NCBI GenBank assembly: GCA_009103225.1
Contig: RHPI01002823.1
Span: forward strand, 687,608-751,607
Direction: 5' to 3'
Length of the DNA stretch: 64,000 nt
Source of the DNA: Chlorokybus atmophyticus
Lineage: Eukaryota > Streptophyta > Chlorokybophyceae > Chlorokybales > Chlorokybaceae
Positions within the stretch are counted from its first letter, which is position 1. Each line of letters begins with the position of its first letter. The notes under the pieces are model-generated. The model was given only the letters and a program-made list of their open reading frames with translations. It did no database searches and had not been told where the DNA came from. This document shows, in pieces, positions 44,101 to 55,592 of the stretch. Both the position numbers and the translations under genes were made by a program.

Positions 44101-45227
44101 GGTACGCCTGGTAGTGGGCCCGCAAGCGCAGCAATAGCATTTGGGAGCCGTGGGACTGTGCCAGTGGACAAAACGTCCACTGCTGTGGGTATGTCGTACA
44201 TGGGCGCACAAGCCTCGTCCAGCTGTGCGTGCAAAAAGAACAAGGAGTCTGCAGCAGCCGTAAAGCTCGCATCGTGGGCGCCAAGTATTGACTGCAATTG
44301 CTGACATGATGACACTGCTGGCATCTGTCCAGCACAAAAAAAATCAGCCTCATGACACGACAGATATCCTGTGTACTGCTTGTGCATGTTGGCCATAGCA
44401 CGCACATATGCACTGCCTGCATGTAACAAGGACTGAAAGTGCAGGATGCCGGTGGACGCACAAGATGCTGAGTGCAGCAGTGCTGATGACGAGTATACTT
44501 CACCTGTGAAGACCATTTGGCCAGAACAAGCAGGCGTAGCAGATGCTGCCGGGTGACATGAAGAAAAGTAAGCAGAGCCTTCTTGCGTTCCGAGTCCGAC
44601 TTGCCAGGAAGGCCAGTACAGAGAGCGCGCAGGCGAGCATGTGCTGCACTGGTTACGCGAACCACCAACTGCAATGCGCATGCAATGACTATAGGCTCCA
44701 GTTGTGCCAGCAGGTCACACGTACTCGCCTCACTAAGCAACATCATGCATGCTTGGACAACACGCACGCGAACACGCAAGCATGGGAAGCATGTAATCAT
44801 CTACATCCACATCTACATCTAACCTTTGGACCATGTGACAATGCATGCATGCATGCATGCATGCAACATAAGCGTTGCATGCATGGCAGCAAACTCACTT
44901 GGTGCGCACTGCTACGCGCATGCGCAGAGCATGACAACTCAACGAGAGCCCTGGCGCGATGGAGTGGCAAATCACAGCTTCCACTCAACCCCAGCAGTGC
45001 CCAGAAAGATATGATATAGCAACTGATGGTGGACGAGTCTACCATTCAAACGACACTCCGCAGGACATACTGATTGATACGAAAGCATGCAAGTAGGGCA
45101 TGTAATCCAGGCTGCAGCTTGTGTTCCTGCTGCATAATTGGCTTAGTGTTAAGTCAAAGCCCACCTCTGAAAGCGGCTGAGCTCGCTGCCAGCCACCAGC
45201 AACGGATCCGTTTGGCAAGCCCTCCAT
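38117..45227 (-). CDS. MED14: Mediator complex subunit 14
   Basis: A 20-exon model gives 1,529 residues. First exons: 45227-45165, 44668-44504, 44324-44076, 44003-43780. Last exons: 39199-38971, 38822-38615, 38559-38355, 38251-38117. The N-terminus shows the MED14 hallmark KSDSERKKALLTFLHVTRQ then HLLRLLVLAKWSSQ, close to plant MED14. Further conserved blocks are LLARLDDRLRAAVYELALP, VYALLHELCLSVVLDQIVRQ and NANNRWVVFAFPGQGPFYLL. MED14 is the backbone that joins the Mediator head, middle and tail and is needed for RNA polymerase II transcription in the nucleus. Length is within the family's broad range. Between 38614 and 38560 I place a 55-base intron. Without it the frame shifts by one base. 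Confidence 0.88.
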
Positions 45228-45939
45228 GGCTGGCTGGTCTGCTGCCAGTAGAAGCGAACCCTAACCCTAATTTAACCAACACCCCGAACACCGCCGACCC
45301 GGAAGCAGGCTACATTCTTCCAGAGCACAGCAGCACACGCATTATTAAGAGCCGCTGCGCTCGCGCTGCGTGCTATGGCGGCCACCGACGCCTCGGCATG
45401 CCGCCGCCAACCACACCGACAACAACAGTGTCGACGATTAGCTGAAACACGTCAAAATTGCAGTGAAATCAAATTGCAGTCGTTAAGCAGCCGGTCTAGA
45501 CGATCCGGCTGCAATCAGACAGTGTCAAACCGGATTCGGCAGGCTGGGTCGTTTGCGCCCAAGAGGAGGAGCGGCGCTCCGGGAGCGCGCACTGCAGCCT
45601 AAACAACGATGCTCGCGCTAGGGCAGCCATCGGCGTGTGTCGCTCCCGGAACGCCGGACGCCCGCGGCTTTATCCACAAAAGCGGCCAGCCCTGCCAGGC
45701 TGGTAAGCAGGCCGCAAGACCGATATCGAGCCCACATACAAAAAGGACGTAAAAAGCACTTTAGCCCAATACAATGTGTTGATTGAGGCATTAGGGTTTG
45801 TGGCGCGGCGTACAGAGTGTTGCTTTTACGTGGGCGGCAGTGTAGCTGAGGGCATTGTCAACGTAGGCGTTGTTGCAGCGGCCATCGTCACCGTCGTTGT
45901 CGTCGTCGTCGTCGTCGTCGTCACCGGTTAACACGCATC
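45228..45939. promoter_or_regulatory. Shared 5' region of MED14 and PETM
   Basis: About 710 bases separate the divergent start codons. An aaccctaaccctaa stretch (two telomere-like units) lies at 45257-45270 just upstream of MED14. An attagggttt stretch lies near 45790 on the PETM side. The layout suggests a bidirectional promoter. Confidence 0.4.
45899..45922 (+). repeat. (GTC)8 microsatellite in PETM 5' leader
   Basis: Eight GTC units end 18 bases before the PETM start codon, inside the probable 5' untranslated region. Confidence 0.85.
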
Positions 45940-46853
45940 ATGGCTGCGACTGCTGTGTCTGCGTGCGTGGCGCTACCGGCATTGGCGCCCAGGAAGACCG
46001 CCGCCCGCATGGCTGCGGCCGCCCCTGCCGCCATCAAGCCCCTGCGCAGCTACGCCGGCCTTAGGAAAGAGACCCCCGCCGCCCTTGCCCAGGTGCGATG
46101 GCATGTGACTGTTCTTGTTTGTTGGCTTGCTTGGCATTGATGGTAAAGGCGCTGGGAGCCGCTTGTACCACCAGACCAATGTGGCAATGGGCGAGCCAAT
46201 GGTGCTTGGTGCAAGTGCGGCAATGTTGGCTGTAGGGTTTATCACCATAGTATCAGAACGATAAGGGTTTCATGCTGGACGGCAAGGCAGATGGGTACCT
46301 GCCTCCCTCCTTGCCTCCCTTATTGGACGCATGGCTCTATAAAGCAGCCTGTCAGATGCACAGCATCTACACTGATTGTCCGTGTAATGGAGAAGCAAGC
46401 CCATGCATCGGTACCTCCACATTGATCGGTATTGACATATGATACCGATCAATGTGGTACTACAGTCTGTTTGATTTGCGAGCAGGAAGCGAGATGGATT
46501 CCTGCATTCATGTTCAGTATCGCATGTTCATAAACAAGTTTCCATCTCTCAGTGGCTGTCTCCACCTTCTGAGTTGCTTGTGTGTCAGCCAGTTGTAGCT
46601 TTTGCAAGCCTGTACTCATCAAGCCTGAAATCGCCTTTCCTGTCAGGTTGCCACCTGCGATGATCGCTTCGCAGAGCTCTCACGGAAGGTCCGGTCCGGC
46701 ATGAGCGCGCGTGGCGGTGCATTGGTCACGAAGAACAGCATCGGGGAGGAGATCCTCCGCATTGCTCCCGCCATGTTCGGCATTACCCTCATCGGGCTGG
46801 CTGTCGGCTTCATTCTGCTGCGAGTGGAGGCACTCACTGAGGAGGAAGCGTAG
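45940..46853 (+). CDS. PETM: Cytochrome b6f complex subunit PetM
   Basis: Two exons, 45940-46092 and 46647-46853, give 119 residues. The N-terminus (MAATAVSACVALPALAPRKT and on, Ala/Arg-rich, no acids) is a chloroplast transit peptide. The last 30 or so residues hold one membrane helix and the PetM signature APAMFGITLIGLAVGFILLR then VEALTEEEA. This is very like the green-algal PetM mature protein (LVGLAIGFVLLRVES). PetM is a single-helix subunit at the edge of the b6f complex in the thylakoid membrane and helps stabilise it. The precursor is longer than a minimal PetM because of an extra segment (CDDRFAELSRKVRSGMSARG) between the transit peptide and the helix. Confidence 0.88.
46411..46460. 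repeat. Hairpin in PETM intron
   Basis: 16-bp perfect arms, ccacattgatcggtat (46417-46432) and its complement at 46442-46457, with a 9-nt loop. Weaker pairing extends outward through gtac. It lies inside the single PETM intron, near the middle. Confidence 0.75.
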
Positions 46854-47545
46854 AGTAGTGAAGGCACTGCAGGATGATTGGGATGCCTGATGCAACTCGG
46901 CTGTGTAGATAATTGTCACTATTTACGGTAACTGGATACATTGTTCTTTGCCGGTTCTTATTTGGTTGGCGCATATTGAGTTCTGAGCACGTTGTCAGCA
47001 TGCACAGTCCAACCAATTGAGCAAGTGGCACGTTCCTCGTGTGTGCTGCTTGCCTTCATGTGCCCTTGCACGAGTTGTGAGTGGTGTTTTGTCCTGCATG
47101 TACTAAGCGGCAAATGTATTGCGATTTACTGCCAGTAGAAGTTGTGCTTCACTATCATTGGCAACTGCATTCCATGCAACCCGGCAGTTCTTCATGTGCT
47201 GGCACAATATGCGAGTGAATCTGCTCCGTTGGTGTACAATATTTGCATGTAATAGACATTGCGCTCAACTGCTGCTGAAGCTGTGCGTTAATGCCATCCA
47301 AGAACTGCCTTCCACGCACCACACAGTAACACTTACATACCAATGGCCATGCCAACTGCACTATCGCCAGTACTGGTGCCCATAGCTTGACCAGGTTGAG
47401 AGCTAGAAGAATGGTTGCTGCCAAAGCACCCATGTCAACGAGCACAACAGCAAGCAGGTAAGTTTCACCTCAAAGAGATACACGAATCTCACCAACTCTG
47501 TACATCCGAAACTATCCTAATTTTACGCGAAATGCACGGCACTCC

Positions 47546-48440
47546 TCATGACTGCCCTGAGTCCTGCTCTTCCCTCACCCGCCTCTCCTCTTCCTCAAGC
47601 TTGCGAAAATCATACTCGGTAACCAAGCCTAGGTTGTCCACCAGCTTGTGGTACACATTACAACCGCCACACTGGCAACACGCGAGTAAGCATGCACACG
47701 CAGACACACGCACATGCACATGCAGAAGTCAACAGTCCAACAACAGCATTCAGTGTTACCATTACGAATACAGTTCCGCGCTTGTACGCCCACGGGTTGA
47801 CCAGCCGGGAAGTACGCGCGCCGCATGGCTTGCAGGTGAACTGCACCTGCAGGCGCCTCCTGGGGAGATCCAAGTCGACCTGGCAAGCAGCCGACGAATG
47901 TGTGGAATGTTCAATCACAAAGTGGGGAACTGCATGTAGGAGTAGTAAGACTTGCTGATCGACAGGCGTACCTGATTCAGTTCGACACCTTGCGGCGGAG
48001 CGTCTGCTTGCTGACTTGTTGAAGTTGTGGCGTCTACACAACAACAACAGTAGGAGGAGTTCAGCTCAGACCCTCCACAACGCGATGAAGTAAAACAATC
48101 ACACACAATTGACAATCAAGTAACACTTGCATGCACGTCGACAAATGACTGACCATGTCAATTTTCTAATCTTACCGTCCTGCTGTTGGCACGCAGCCAG
48201 CGTTGCCCTGCTGCCTGTACTCCAGTTGGTGCTTCTCCGCCTGCTTGCTTGCAATCTGATTGGCGCTCTATCGCTGCCTCGCCTGTAGCCCTTTGGAAAG
48301 GAGGCTGCCGCATGGGCGGCGGTAGGGGAGGCGGCAGGGGTGTCGTGGATGGCAGTGTGGTAGCCACTGCTGCCGGGCGCAGGCCGAGCTGCGGGTGCCG
48401 ACGCTGCCCAGGACGGACACGCGGACGTCGACGTCGACAT
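47546..48440 (-). CDS. DNL-type zinc-finger HSP70 escort protein
   Basis: Four exons, 48440-48176, 48033-47972, 47879-47760 and 47671-47546, give 190 residues with all phases consistent. Residues 1 to about 85 are Ser/Ala/Arg-rich and fit an organelle presequence. The C-terminal half is a DNL (Zim17/Tim15/HEP) zinc finger: LQVQFTCKPCGARTSRLVNP, WAYKRGTVFV, CGGCNVYHKLVDNLG and an acidic helix EEEERRVREE. The two CxxC pairs (CKPC, CGGC) bind zinc. These proteins keep organellar HSP70 soluble. In Chlamydomonas a plastid member (HEP2) serves HSP70B, which is also encoded here at 9.5 kb. Plastid rather than mitochondrial location is not settled by the sequence. Confidence 0.9.
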
Positions 48441-48848
48441 GCCTACGGCGGAGGAGGACGAGGATGATGAGGACGACGGCAAGGCCAAGGCGGAGGCGAC
48501 CGCCACGGATCAGTCAGTTGACTGCGATGTTAGCCTATTTAGGAGCTTCCTGTCCCCCTTTTCGCGGTTAGAACCGGCCGGAAAGCGATGTCGAGCGGCC
48601 ACGTCTATACGCTCGCACAGGGGCTTGTGTGACTGAGCGCACAAGGGCTTGTGCGCGGTCAAATGCATCACGTGACTTTGGTTCTAGTGCTGCTTGCCAC
48701 CAGGCCAGGCCGGGCCAGACACCAGGCCGGACACCAGGCCAAGCCAGGGAAGGGAAGGCTAGGCTAGGCTGAAGGCCAGGTCAGCGAGCGGGTGAAGCTT
48801 GTGCTTGTGTGCGCTGGTGTGGTGGTGGAGGCGGAGGCGGAGGGGGAC
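48441..48848. promoter_or_regulatory. Shared 5' region of escort protein and coiled-coil gene
   Basis: About 400 bases between divergent starts. 48700-48790 carries imperfect ccaggccggac and aggctaggctag repeats. No clear TATA box. Confidence 0.35.
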
Positions 48849-51089
48849 ATGGTGCAGGTGCTGATGGGGAGCCGCAGCCTGGCTGCTCGGGACAAGGTCA
48901 GGGTCAACGCAGAGATGAGAGAACAGACAACCATTATGAGAGAATATACAACATTAATGTTAACACAGGGAATGCGCAGCTTCAAGTCTGATACGTTGTC
49001 ACTAAAGCAAGTACAAAAGGCGTTTTGGACAACGCCCAGAGTGCTTGTCCGACAACGTGTGCACACTGCTGACCAATGACAGATCGTTGCTAATAACCCC
49101 CAACAAGCACTTGTTGATGGTTATAGCCCAATGTCATCTAATCCAACATGCACGCAATTCTAAAAACGACCTCAACAACAAAAACATGACTTGCGAAGTT
49201 GGATGGAGACACTGGCAGTGTCTATCTATCTACCGCTGTCTATCGCTGTCAACGCACCCCACCCACCCAGCCACACCCAGCCACACACACACACACGCAC
49301 ACACTCACGCAGGAGTCCCTAGCCGAGGACCTCCAGACCGCCAAGCGCGCTCTCCGTTCCGCCGAGGACGACCGCCGTCGCCTCACCGCCCGCGCGGGGA
49401 GACTGGCCGAGGAGAACCGGCGGTTGCGGGGAGGGGGAGGAGGAGGAGGAGGAGGAGGGGGGTTGGGATCGATGGTGATTAATGTGCCGAAGAATGGTAA
49501 GGGAAGGGGGATGGAGTGGAGTGGGGTTGGGTTGGGGTGATGGGTGTATGGGGCGTGAGAAAAGGGAGATGCATGCATGCAAGGCTCGTGCATGTTGTAC
49601 ATGCATACAGCTATCATTACATGAGAGTACCTGCACATGCACACGCAACTGCACAACACGCGCAACTGCACGCACGCACGCACGTACGCACGCACATGTG
49701 CGGTTCATAGGACTTTGACCGCGTATACACCACTTGCATCTACGCGCCCACCTATACACATGTGTCCCCCCACACTAGGCCCCTCGCGCCCCTCCAGCGC
49801 CACCCCCCGCCGCGCCAGCCACTCGAGCAGCCACAGCCTCCCCGCCAGTCGTCCCGACTCTCCTGCCGCCGCCGCGTTTACCTTCTCCGCCGTCCCCGCG
49901 TTGCTGTCCTCATCCGACACCGCCTCGGAAGTCGCCTCCGATGCCGATGCATCAGAAGCAGCGAGTAACGCGACGGGCAACGAGTTGGAGGGGACGCATG
50001 GAACAAGGGGAGAGGAGGGGGAGATGGCGAGGGAGTTGCAGAATGTAAAGGTAGGCAAACATGCACACCTGGATGGGTGGGTGGGTGAACGTGCGTGTGT
50101 GCGTACGTGCGTGTGCGTGTATGTGTGCGCATGTGCGCGTGCGTCTACATACATGCGTATGCATGTTTGTGTGCGTGGGCGTGCAAGTGTGCGCGCATGC
50201 GCGTGTGCAAAGCTGTGTGCCCGCCCGTGCGAGTTGCTGTGTCTGAGTGCACCCACAAGTGTGCATGCACATGTACGTATCTCTCGCATGCCACCAACAT
50301 GCAACCATCTCTCCACAGGAGCTCCTTCAGCATCTGATCCAGCAGAGCGAGCACAACACCCAAACCGCCACCAACACCACCAACAACAACGACAACGACA
50401 ACGACAAAAACAACAGCAGCCACGTGTGGGCGGCAGTGCGCTCCCTGCAGGACTCCCACGGGCAGATGAACGCGAGGTTGCAAACCCTCGGGGCCGAGTG
50501 CGCCGCCCTCAGACAGGTTGGTGCGATATACAGTATGTATGTTGTGTGCGCACACTTGGCGTGTAACTCACTGTTGCCCGGGCCAAAGCGCAGGACCTCA
50601 TGCGCGTGGCGGCCGAGCAGCGATTGGCAGACGGCTCGCAGGTGAGGGTGGGATGTGTCATGTCTTGGGTTGGTTGCTGTTGGTTGGTTCTGGTAACATC
50701 AACAACACACACACACACACACATGCGCACGCACGCAGAGTGGTATCGTGCGTGTGATGATCGAGCAGCAACGCCTCCAACACGAGACCCTTCTCGACCA
50801 GGTGCCTTATGCTCAGAGAAAAGCATAATAGAGTGTGTATCATACTACTGATCATGAGTAGCTCACCATCTGTCCTCTGCATTGACAAACAGGCCCGACA
50901 GCTTGCGGCTCACATGGCCGTCATCCAATCACCAGCGGCTCGCCTTCATCAGAATCAACATCAACAACAAGAACAACAAACGCCTTTGCAGTCTCTTACG
51001 GCCCACAGTGCGAGGGAGCGTGAAGTGAAGGAGGTCGAGTTCGAAGGCCACACAAAGGGTGAACTCGAAGAGTGTGAGAGTGAGAGTGA

Positions 51090-51120
<31 letters not shown>

Positions 51121-53342
51121 AATGAGGAGAAGGTGGCTTCGGTGTCTTTGCCGTGGTTGAAGAGCGTGAGTCAAAGAGGCAACTACAACAACAACGCGGA
51201 GCTGTATTCGAACGGAGACCCATCCCCTCAGGCTACCACCACAATTCCAACATCAATCTACCTGTCACCCGCGCAGCCACCCTTTGAACTCAGTTCTTCA
51301 ACCCCTCTCGAACCCAGTCTACCTAACACAAACACCAACACAGACAGCATCCCCGTCGTGCTCGCGCGCGAGGGTGCCGTCCTCTCCCGTCTCCTCGCCC
51401 GTGCGAGAGATGCGCTGGCCGACGGGCCAACAGTCGAGGGCGTCAAAGAGTGCGAAGAGAGAATTGTTGGGCAGATCGAGAGCGTGAACAGGGAAGCTGT
51501 GGAGGCCATACAGGCCATGAGAACGAACAAGAACGTGGTGCGTGCGTGCGTGCGTGCGTGCGCGTGGTGAATAGACGCTTGTGCCCCAACATGTTCATGT
51601 GCGTGTCTGCTGTGTTCTCTTTCTGCCACAGTTGGCTGCGGGAGACAAGCCTGCAGCAGAGAGCCAGCTGCGTCTACTGATATCATCGCTGGAGACCGAT
51701 ATCGGCGGGATCGCAGCTAGCACTGCGCGTTCGGGAGGAGCAACATCAAAGGCATGTCCCTCTCATATCCAATTGATGTACTGTTGCCATTTTGTGCCTG
51801 TGGAAGACAGACCCAATGTGTGCGCGTGTGCGTATGTGGTTGTATTGTGTTGATGTTGTGTTTTTGACACTTGCAGGCTTACGCTGCCAGCTTGGAAGCA
51901 GCACGTAAGCGCATACTCGACGCTGCACATGAGGTGAGAGTGCTTGCAAGATGCGTTACCCCCCCTTCAGAATGTCTGTCGTTGTCCTGCTCTTTACATA
52001 GGTGTGCGTGAACAGGCTGAAACGGATATCAGAGTTGAGCTGAACAACGTCAATGCCGACATTGACGCAGTCCTCAGCAAAGCTGGAGATGATATTGATG
52101 CAGTACTCCATGACATGTCTCAGGCAAGCAACTATAGAGTAATTGCAGAAAACAAGCAACCAAAGCAAGTACATACCAACTATGCTGATATCCTTGTTTG
52201 TGCAGATATTGATCACAGCAATGAGAGCTGCACAGCCCTCCAAATCGATAACTTCCGCGTCATTATCGGCCCTGCTGAGCGATATCGGCAAGCACGGGGC
52301 GCGTGGGGCGGACATACTCGCCACGCTCAAGCGTGACACACAAGCGCTTCTGGTTGATGTGGACTCAAGCCAAAGCGTTGCACATGCACATTTCCAGCGT
52401 GCGAAACATCGCCTCAACAGCGCATGTGCCGAGGCTCTCAGCAAAGTTGTGGACTCGATGAAATCGATGCCGTTGAGAGCGAGCAACGGGACTCTTCAGG
52501 TTGTGATCAAGCTGACAGAAGTGGCCGCTGAATGGGAGGTGAGTGACAAAGGACACGCATGCGCGCACACGTGCACATACATGCACGCATGCACACATAT
52601 ATGCACACACACATTTCTGTTACAGGCAACCACGAGCGGTATGTTGCCGGAGCAAATCCCTCTAGCAAGGGTGGCTAGCACAGAGGCATCCGCGGTGGCG
52701 TGCGTGGAGGGGGCGGGGCGGGTGGCATTGTGGGTGTTGAGGGGTTTAGACAAGGATCAGAGGGGAAGGGATGTTGACAAGGAGCTTGAGGCAGTTGCTG
52801 GCGTGGTGAGAGGTGCTGTTGTGTCGTGCGCGCAAATGCTCGCTTCAGCCTGGCGTTCCATGGCCAATGACGAAATCACCAATGCTAACGCTGATGAAGT
52901 CCACGCTGCCTCCGCCGCCTCCTGTGAACACGTGCTGGCACGCATGCGGGACGTTGCTGTCAACATTGCCACGACACTGCGCGAGTACGTGTCTGCATGC
53001 ACACCGAATTCCGTGCCAATCTAATCGAGAGCACTACACATGACACGTGCACGTGCACACACACACAGATACACGAGCCCACGCACGCACACATGCACGC
53101 ACCCGCGCACACAAGAGTGTGCGCGCACGAACACACACACACACACATACACTCCTTGCTTCAGGTTGCCCGAGGCGCAGCGCGAATCGAAGAGCGGCAT
53201 GGCGTTGCTGAAGCTGCTTGAGGAGGCCAGTGCGGATGTTCACAAGCTGGTCGATGCACTCGGCAGCAGGCACAGCGGCAGTGGTGATGGTAAAGTGGAA
53301 GTGGTGGTTGTACTAGGCACGCAGATAGCTGTTGGAAAGTAA
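48849..53342 (+). CDS. Large coiled-coil protein, family not recognised
   Basis: Thirteen exons, all phase-consistent, give 869 residues: 48849-48896, 49313-49496, 49779-50050, 50319-50516, 50594-50641, 50739-50801, 50893-51534, 51632-51751, 51877-51933, 52016-52123, 52206-52538, 52626-52984 and 53165-53342. Start ATG is the first in frame but an upstream exon is possible. The sequence is mostly alpha-helical coiled coil (ESLAEDLQTAKRALRSAEDD early on) broken by a Gly run, a Ser-rich segment (SLPASRPDSPAAA), an Asn/Asp run and an acidic ESESESEGEGEGEGEN stretch. The C-terminal 250 residues are Ala-rich helices with few charges. Two introns use GC donors (after 51751 and 52123). It resembles the 15.1-22.1 kb gene in style, but no common motif was seen. 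Cytoskeletal or ciliary role is only a guess. Confidence 0.7.
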
Positions 53343-53881
53343 GTTGACATCTACTGGGAAGCCAGTGCAAAAATCACTGACACTGGCACTAGCGTGGATG
53401 TTGGCAACTGACCTGTGGATAAATAAACACTTTGCTGAAGTATACCTTCAGTCAAACATGCCACTTTTTTAGCAAGAAACACTGCCTGTAAAGGTTGCAA
53501 TGTCCGCAGTGCATGATTGATAGCGAGTGTCTGTGTAGGCATGTAAGCATGTAAGCGCCAGACAAGGCCGTCAACACTGAAAGCATCCCAAGCCAACAGC
53601 AGAGAAGAAGTTAGACAGGTCACAGACAATGAGCCTGTAGGCTGTTGGCAGGGTGTGCACTGGAAGAAGCCAATGCCCATTGCTACCGCTTTAGCTACCT
53701 TATCTTGAATTCTGCTGTGATATGTACATGTTTTACCTGAATAATGTCAGATATCCACTTGGCTTGCAACAGCATTGCCACAACGCCCAACAATGCACCT
53801 GACTACGCAACTGAATATGAACACAACAACAACACCTCATGTATAGGTAGGACCCCTGCATCATCATCATCATCGTCATCT
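53343..53881. other. Intergenic between convergent genes
   Basis: 3' flanks of the coiled-coil gene and the F-box gene. A (CAT/CATC)n run lies near 53860-53880. No gene seen. Confidence 0.5.
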
Positions 53882-55592
53882 TTACCACCCCTCATGTATG
53901 CGTTCCATCCGTTTAGCCAAGTCCTCCACAGCGGTGCGAGCAACACTGTTGTTGGCGTTGCTGTTGTTGGCGGCGGCGGCGTGGTTGAAGCCGTTGAGGC
54001 AGACGGTGAGGTGGCGTAGGGCGGATCGCCAGCACGCTGCCTCGCGTAAGCCCAGCGTCACGGAGGCCGTCACGCCGTACCGCGCTGCCGGTTGCGCCAT
54101 CGGAAAGAACTCGAGAGAGAACGAGGATGAGGACGACACCACCCCATCAAGGAACAGCGACGAGTGAGCGCCGTGGTACCTGATGCACACACGCGTTGGT
54201 CAATGCTAGCAAACAAGTGGGTGCCAACCATGTCTGTGTATGCTGCCGGTAGTTATGCTCCGCATCGATTCGTGCATGTTGTGTCCAATGCGTGCCAATG
54301 CGTGTGTAGCAGTGCTGACTGGGCAGTGCTATAGTAGTTACAATGCAATGATGCAGTGGTTGTGACGTACGGGTAATGGCAACTGCGGACGATGCGCGAG
54401 ACTTGCCCATGGGAGCACCGCACTGCATGCACCTGCACTTCAAAGCAGGAGCTCCAGTCGTAGGTCTCTCGCTCTTTCAAGCCTGAAGGCAGACAATGGT
54501 TATGTTTTAATACCCAAACCCAGTCATAGAGACAAACTGTTCACATCCTTTCGCCTTTGGTCTGCATTATGGCAGACATGCCACCCAACCACACAACGTC
54601 GTCCACAGGCTTACCACACACACATGCACACTCGCACGCGCCTGTGTTGGTGCAACACGAACATAATGGACACCCACCTGGCCAGTTGTGGCTGCAATTG
54701 TGCCCTCCATCGCAGTCGCCCGTCGCGGTCAAGTCAAACTCAAGGATCCATTGCGCATTTCCAGCAACAGCATCCTCGCACGGCAGCACTCTCTGCTCGA
54801 GGAGCTTGTCGCAGAAGAAGACGCTGCCGACGAACTTTACATCCGCGGCGTCTACGTACTCGAGGGGGAGCGGCATCTGATGATGATGATGTTGTTGGCC
54901 CGCCGTGTCTTGACTCGATTCAACCAGCAACGGTCTTCTCCTTTTGGGGTGAAAGTACTGCCACGAGTTCGTCTGCTCGGCCTGTGTCGCGTTCGCGTAC
55001 TGAGCGTACCGCTTGTGGAACGGCTTTCGGCTCGATGCACCAGCAGCCTGCACATCAACACAACTACACTCAGAGCATGAACTCGCTGCAAGTTGCAATC
55101 ATCAGTTGCACTGAATGCAAGCTGATGCATCAGAGTGTTGACGAGCGGGAGCAAAAGCAATCATTAAAACACTGCTGAGGTATCTCATATCGTTGGCATG
55201 CATGCCAGTAACAGGCACATATGGTCTGGCTCCTGCCAGGAGACAGAACATGTGTCTACTGCTATGCCCGTAGCAGAGTATGTTCAGCCAGGAGACGGTC
55301 TGCTACTGGCATGTGCCAGCCAGATGAGACTACACCAGAAAGATACCCTCTGTTACTGGCATGCACCACCCAACGTGTTATGCGCAGCCGTCTTTCTTGC
55401 CTCGTGAGCCTGGAGGAATGTGGGCCAGTCGCGCAAGCAGTGCTTCTGCCAGAGCGTGTCGGCGGAGGCGGCCTGCTGCCAAAGCCGACTCACACATGTG
55501 GCCTGAACAAGGCTGCCCTCGTCCAGCCACGCAAACACGCTCTCCAGCTCATCACGGCCCAACTGCGCCAATGCTGGCGTCGCAGCAGCCAT
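53882..55592 (-). CDS. F-box protein
   Basis: Four exons, 55592-55401, 55047-54678, 54482-54371 and 54179-53882, give about 323 residues. Residues about 10-60 form an F-box: LGRDELESVFAWLDEGSLVQ, then CVSRLWQQAASADTLWQKHC and LRDWPTF. After the box comes RKPFHKRYAQYANATQ, typical of the segment following plant F-boxes. The rest is a beta-rich domain (VKFVGSVFFCDKLLEQRV, WILEFDLTATGDCDGG, VTASVTLGLREAACWRSALR) that should bind the substrate. F-box proteins link targets to SKP1-CUL1 ubiquitin ligases. Exon 1 must end at a GC donor (CACGAG, then gcaaga) to stay in frame. An extra exon in the 350-base intron would be an alternative. Confidence 0.78.
55198..55365. repeat. Inverted and direct repeats inside F-box intron 1
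   Basis: tgcatgccagtaacag near 55198-55215 is the reverse complement of ctgttactggcatgca at 55350-55365. Between them gccaggagac occurs twice (55237 and 55289) and ctgctactggcatgt gives a third, similar arm at about 55301. The block could fold as a long hairpin. Confidence 0.6.

Noticed and set aside
44838-44865. TGCATGCATGCA palindrome as a protein-binding site
   Set aside because: Such ATGC runs are common simple repeats throughout this window.
44797-45045. Extra MED14 exon reading LLGLSGSCDLPLHRARALVE
   Set aside because: Direct splicing of exon 1 (45165) to 44668 is in phase and gives the conserved MED14 N-terminus.
45257-45270. Telomere or chromosome end
   Set aside because: Only two CCCTAA units, inside a gene-dense region.
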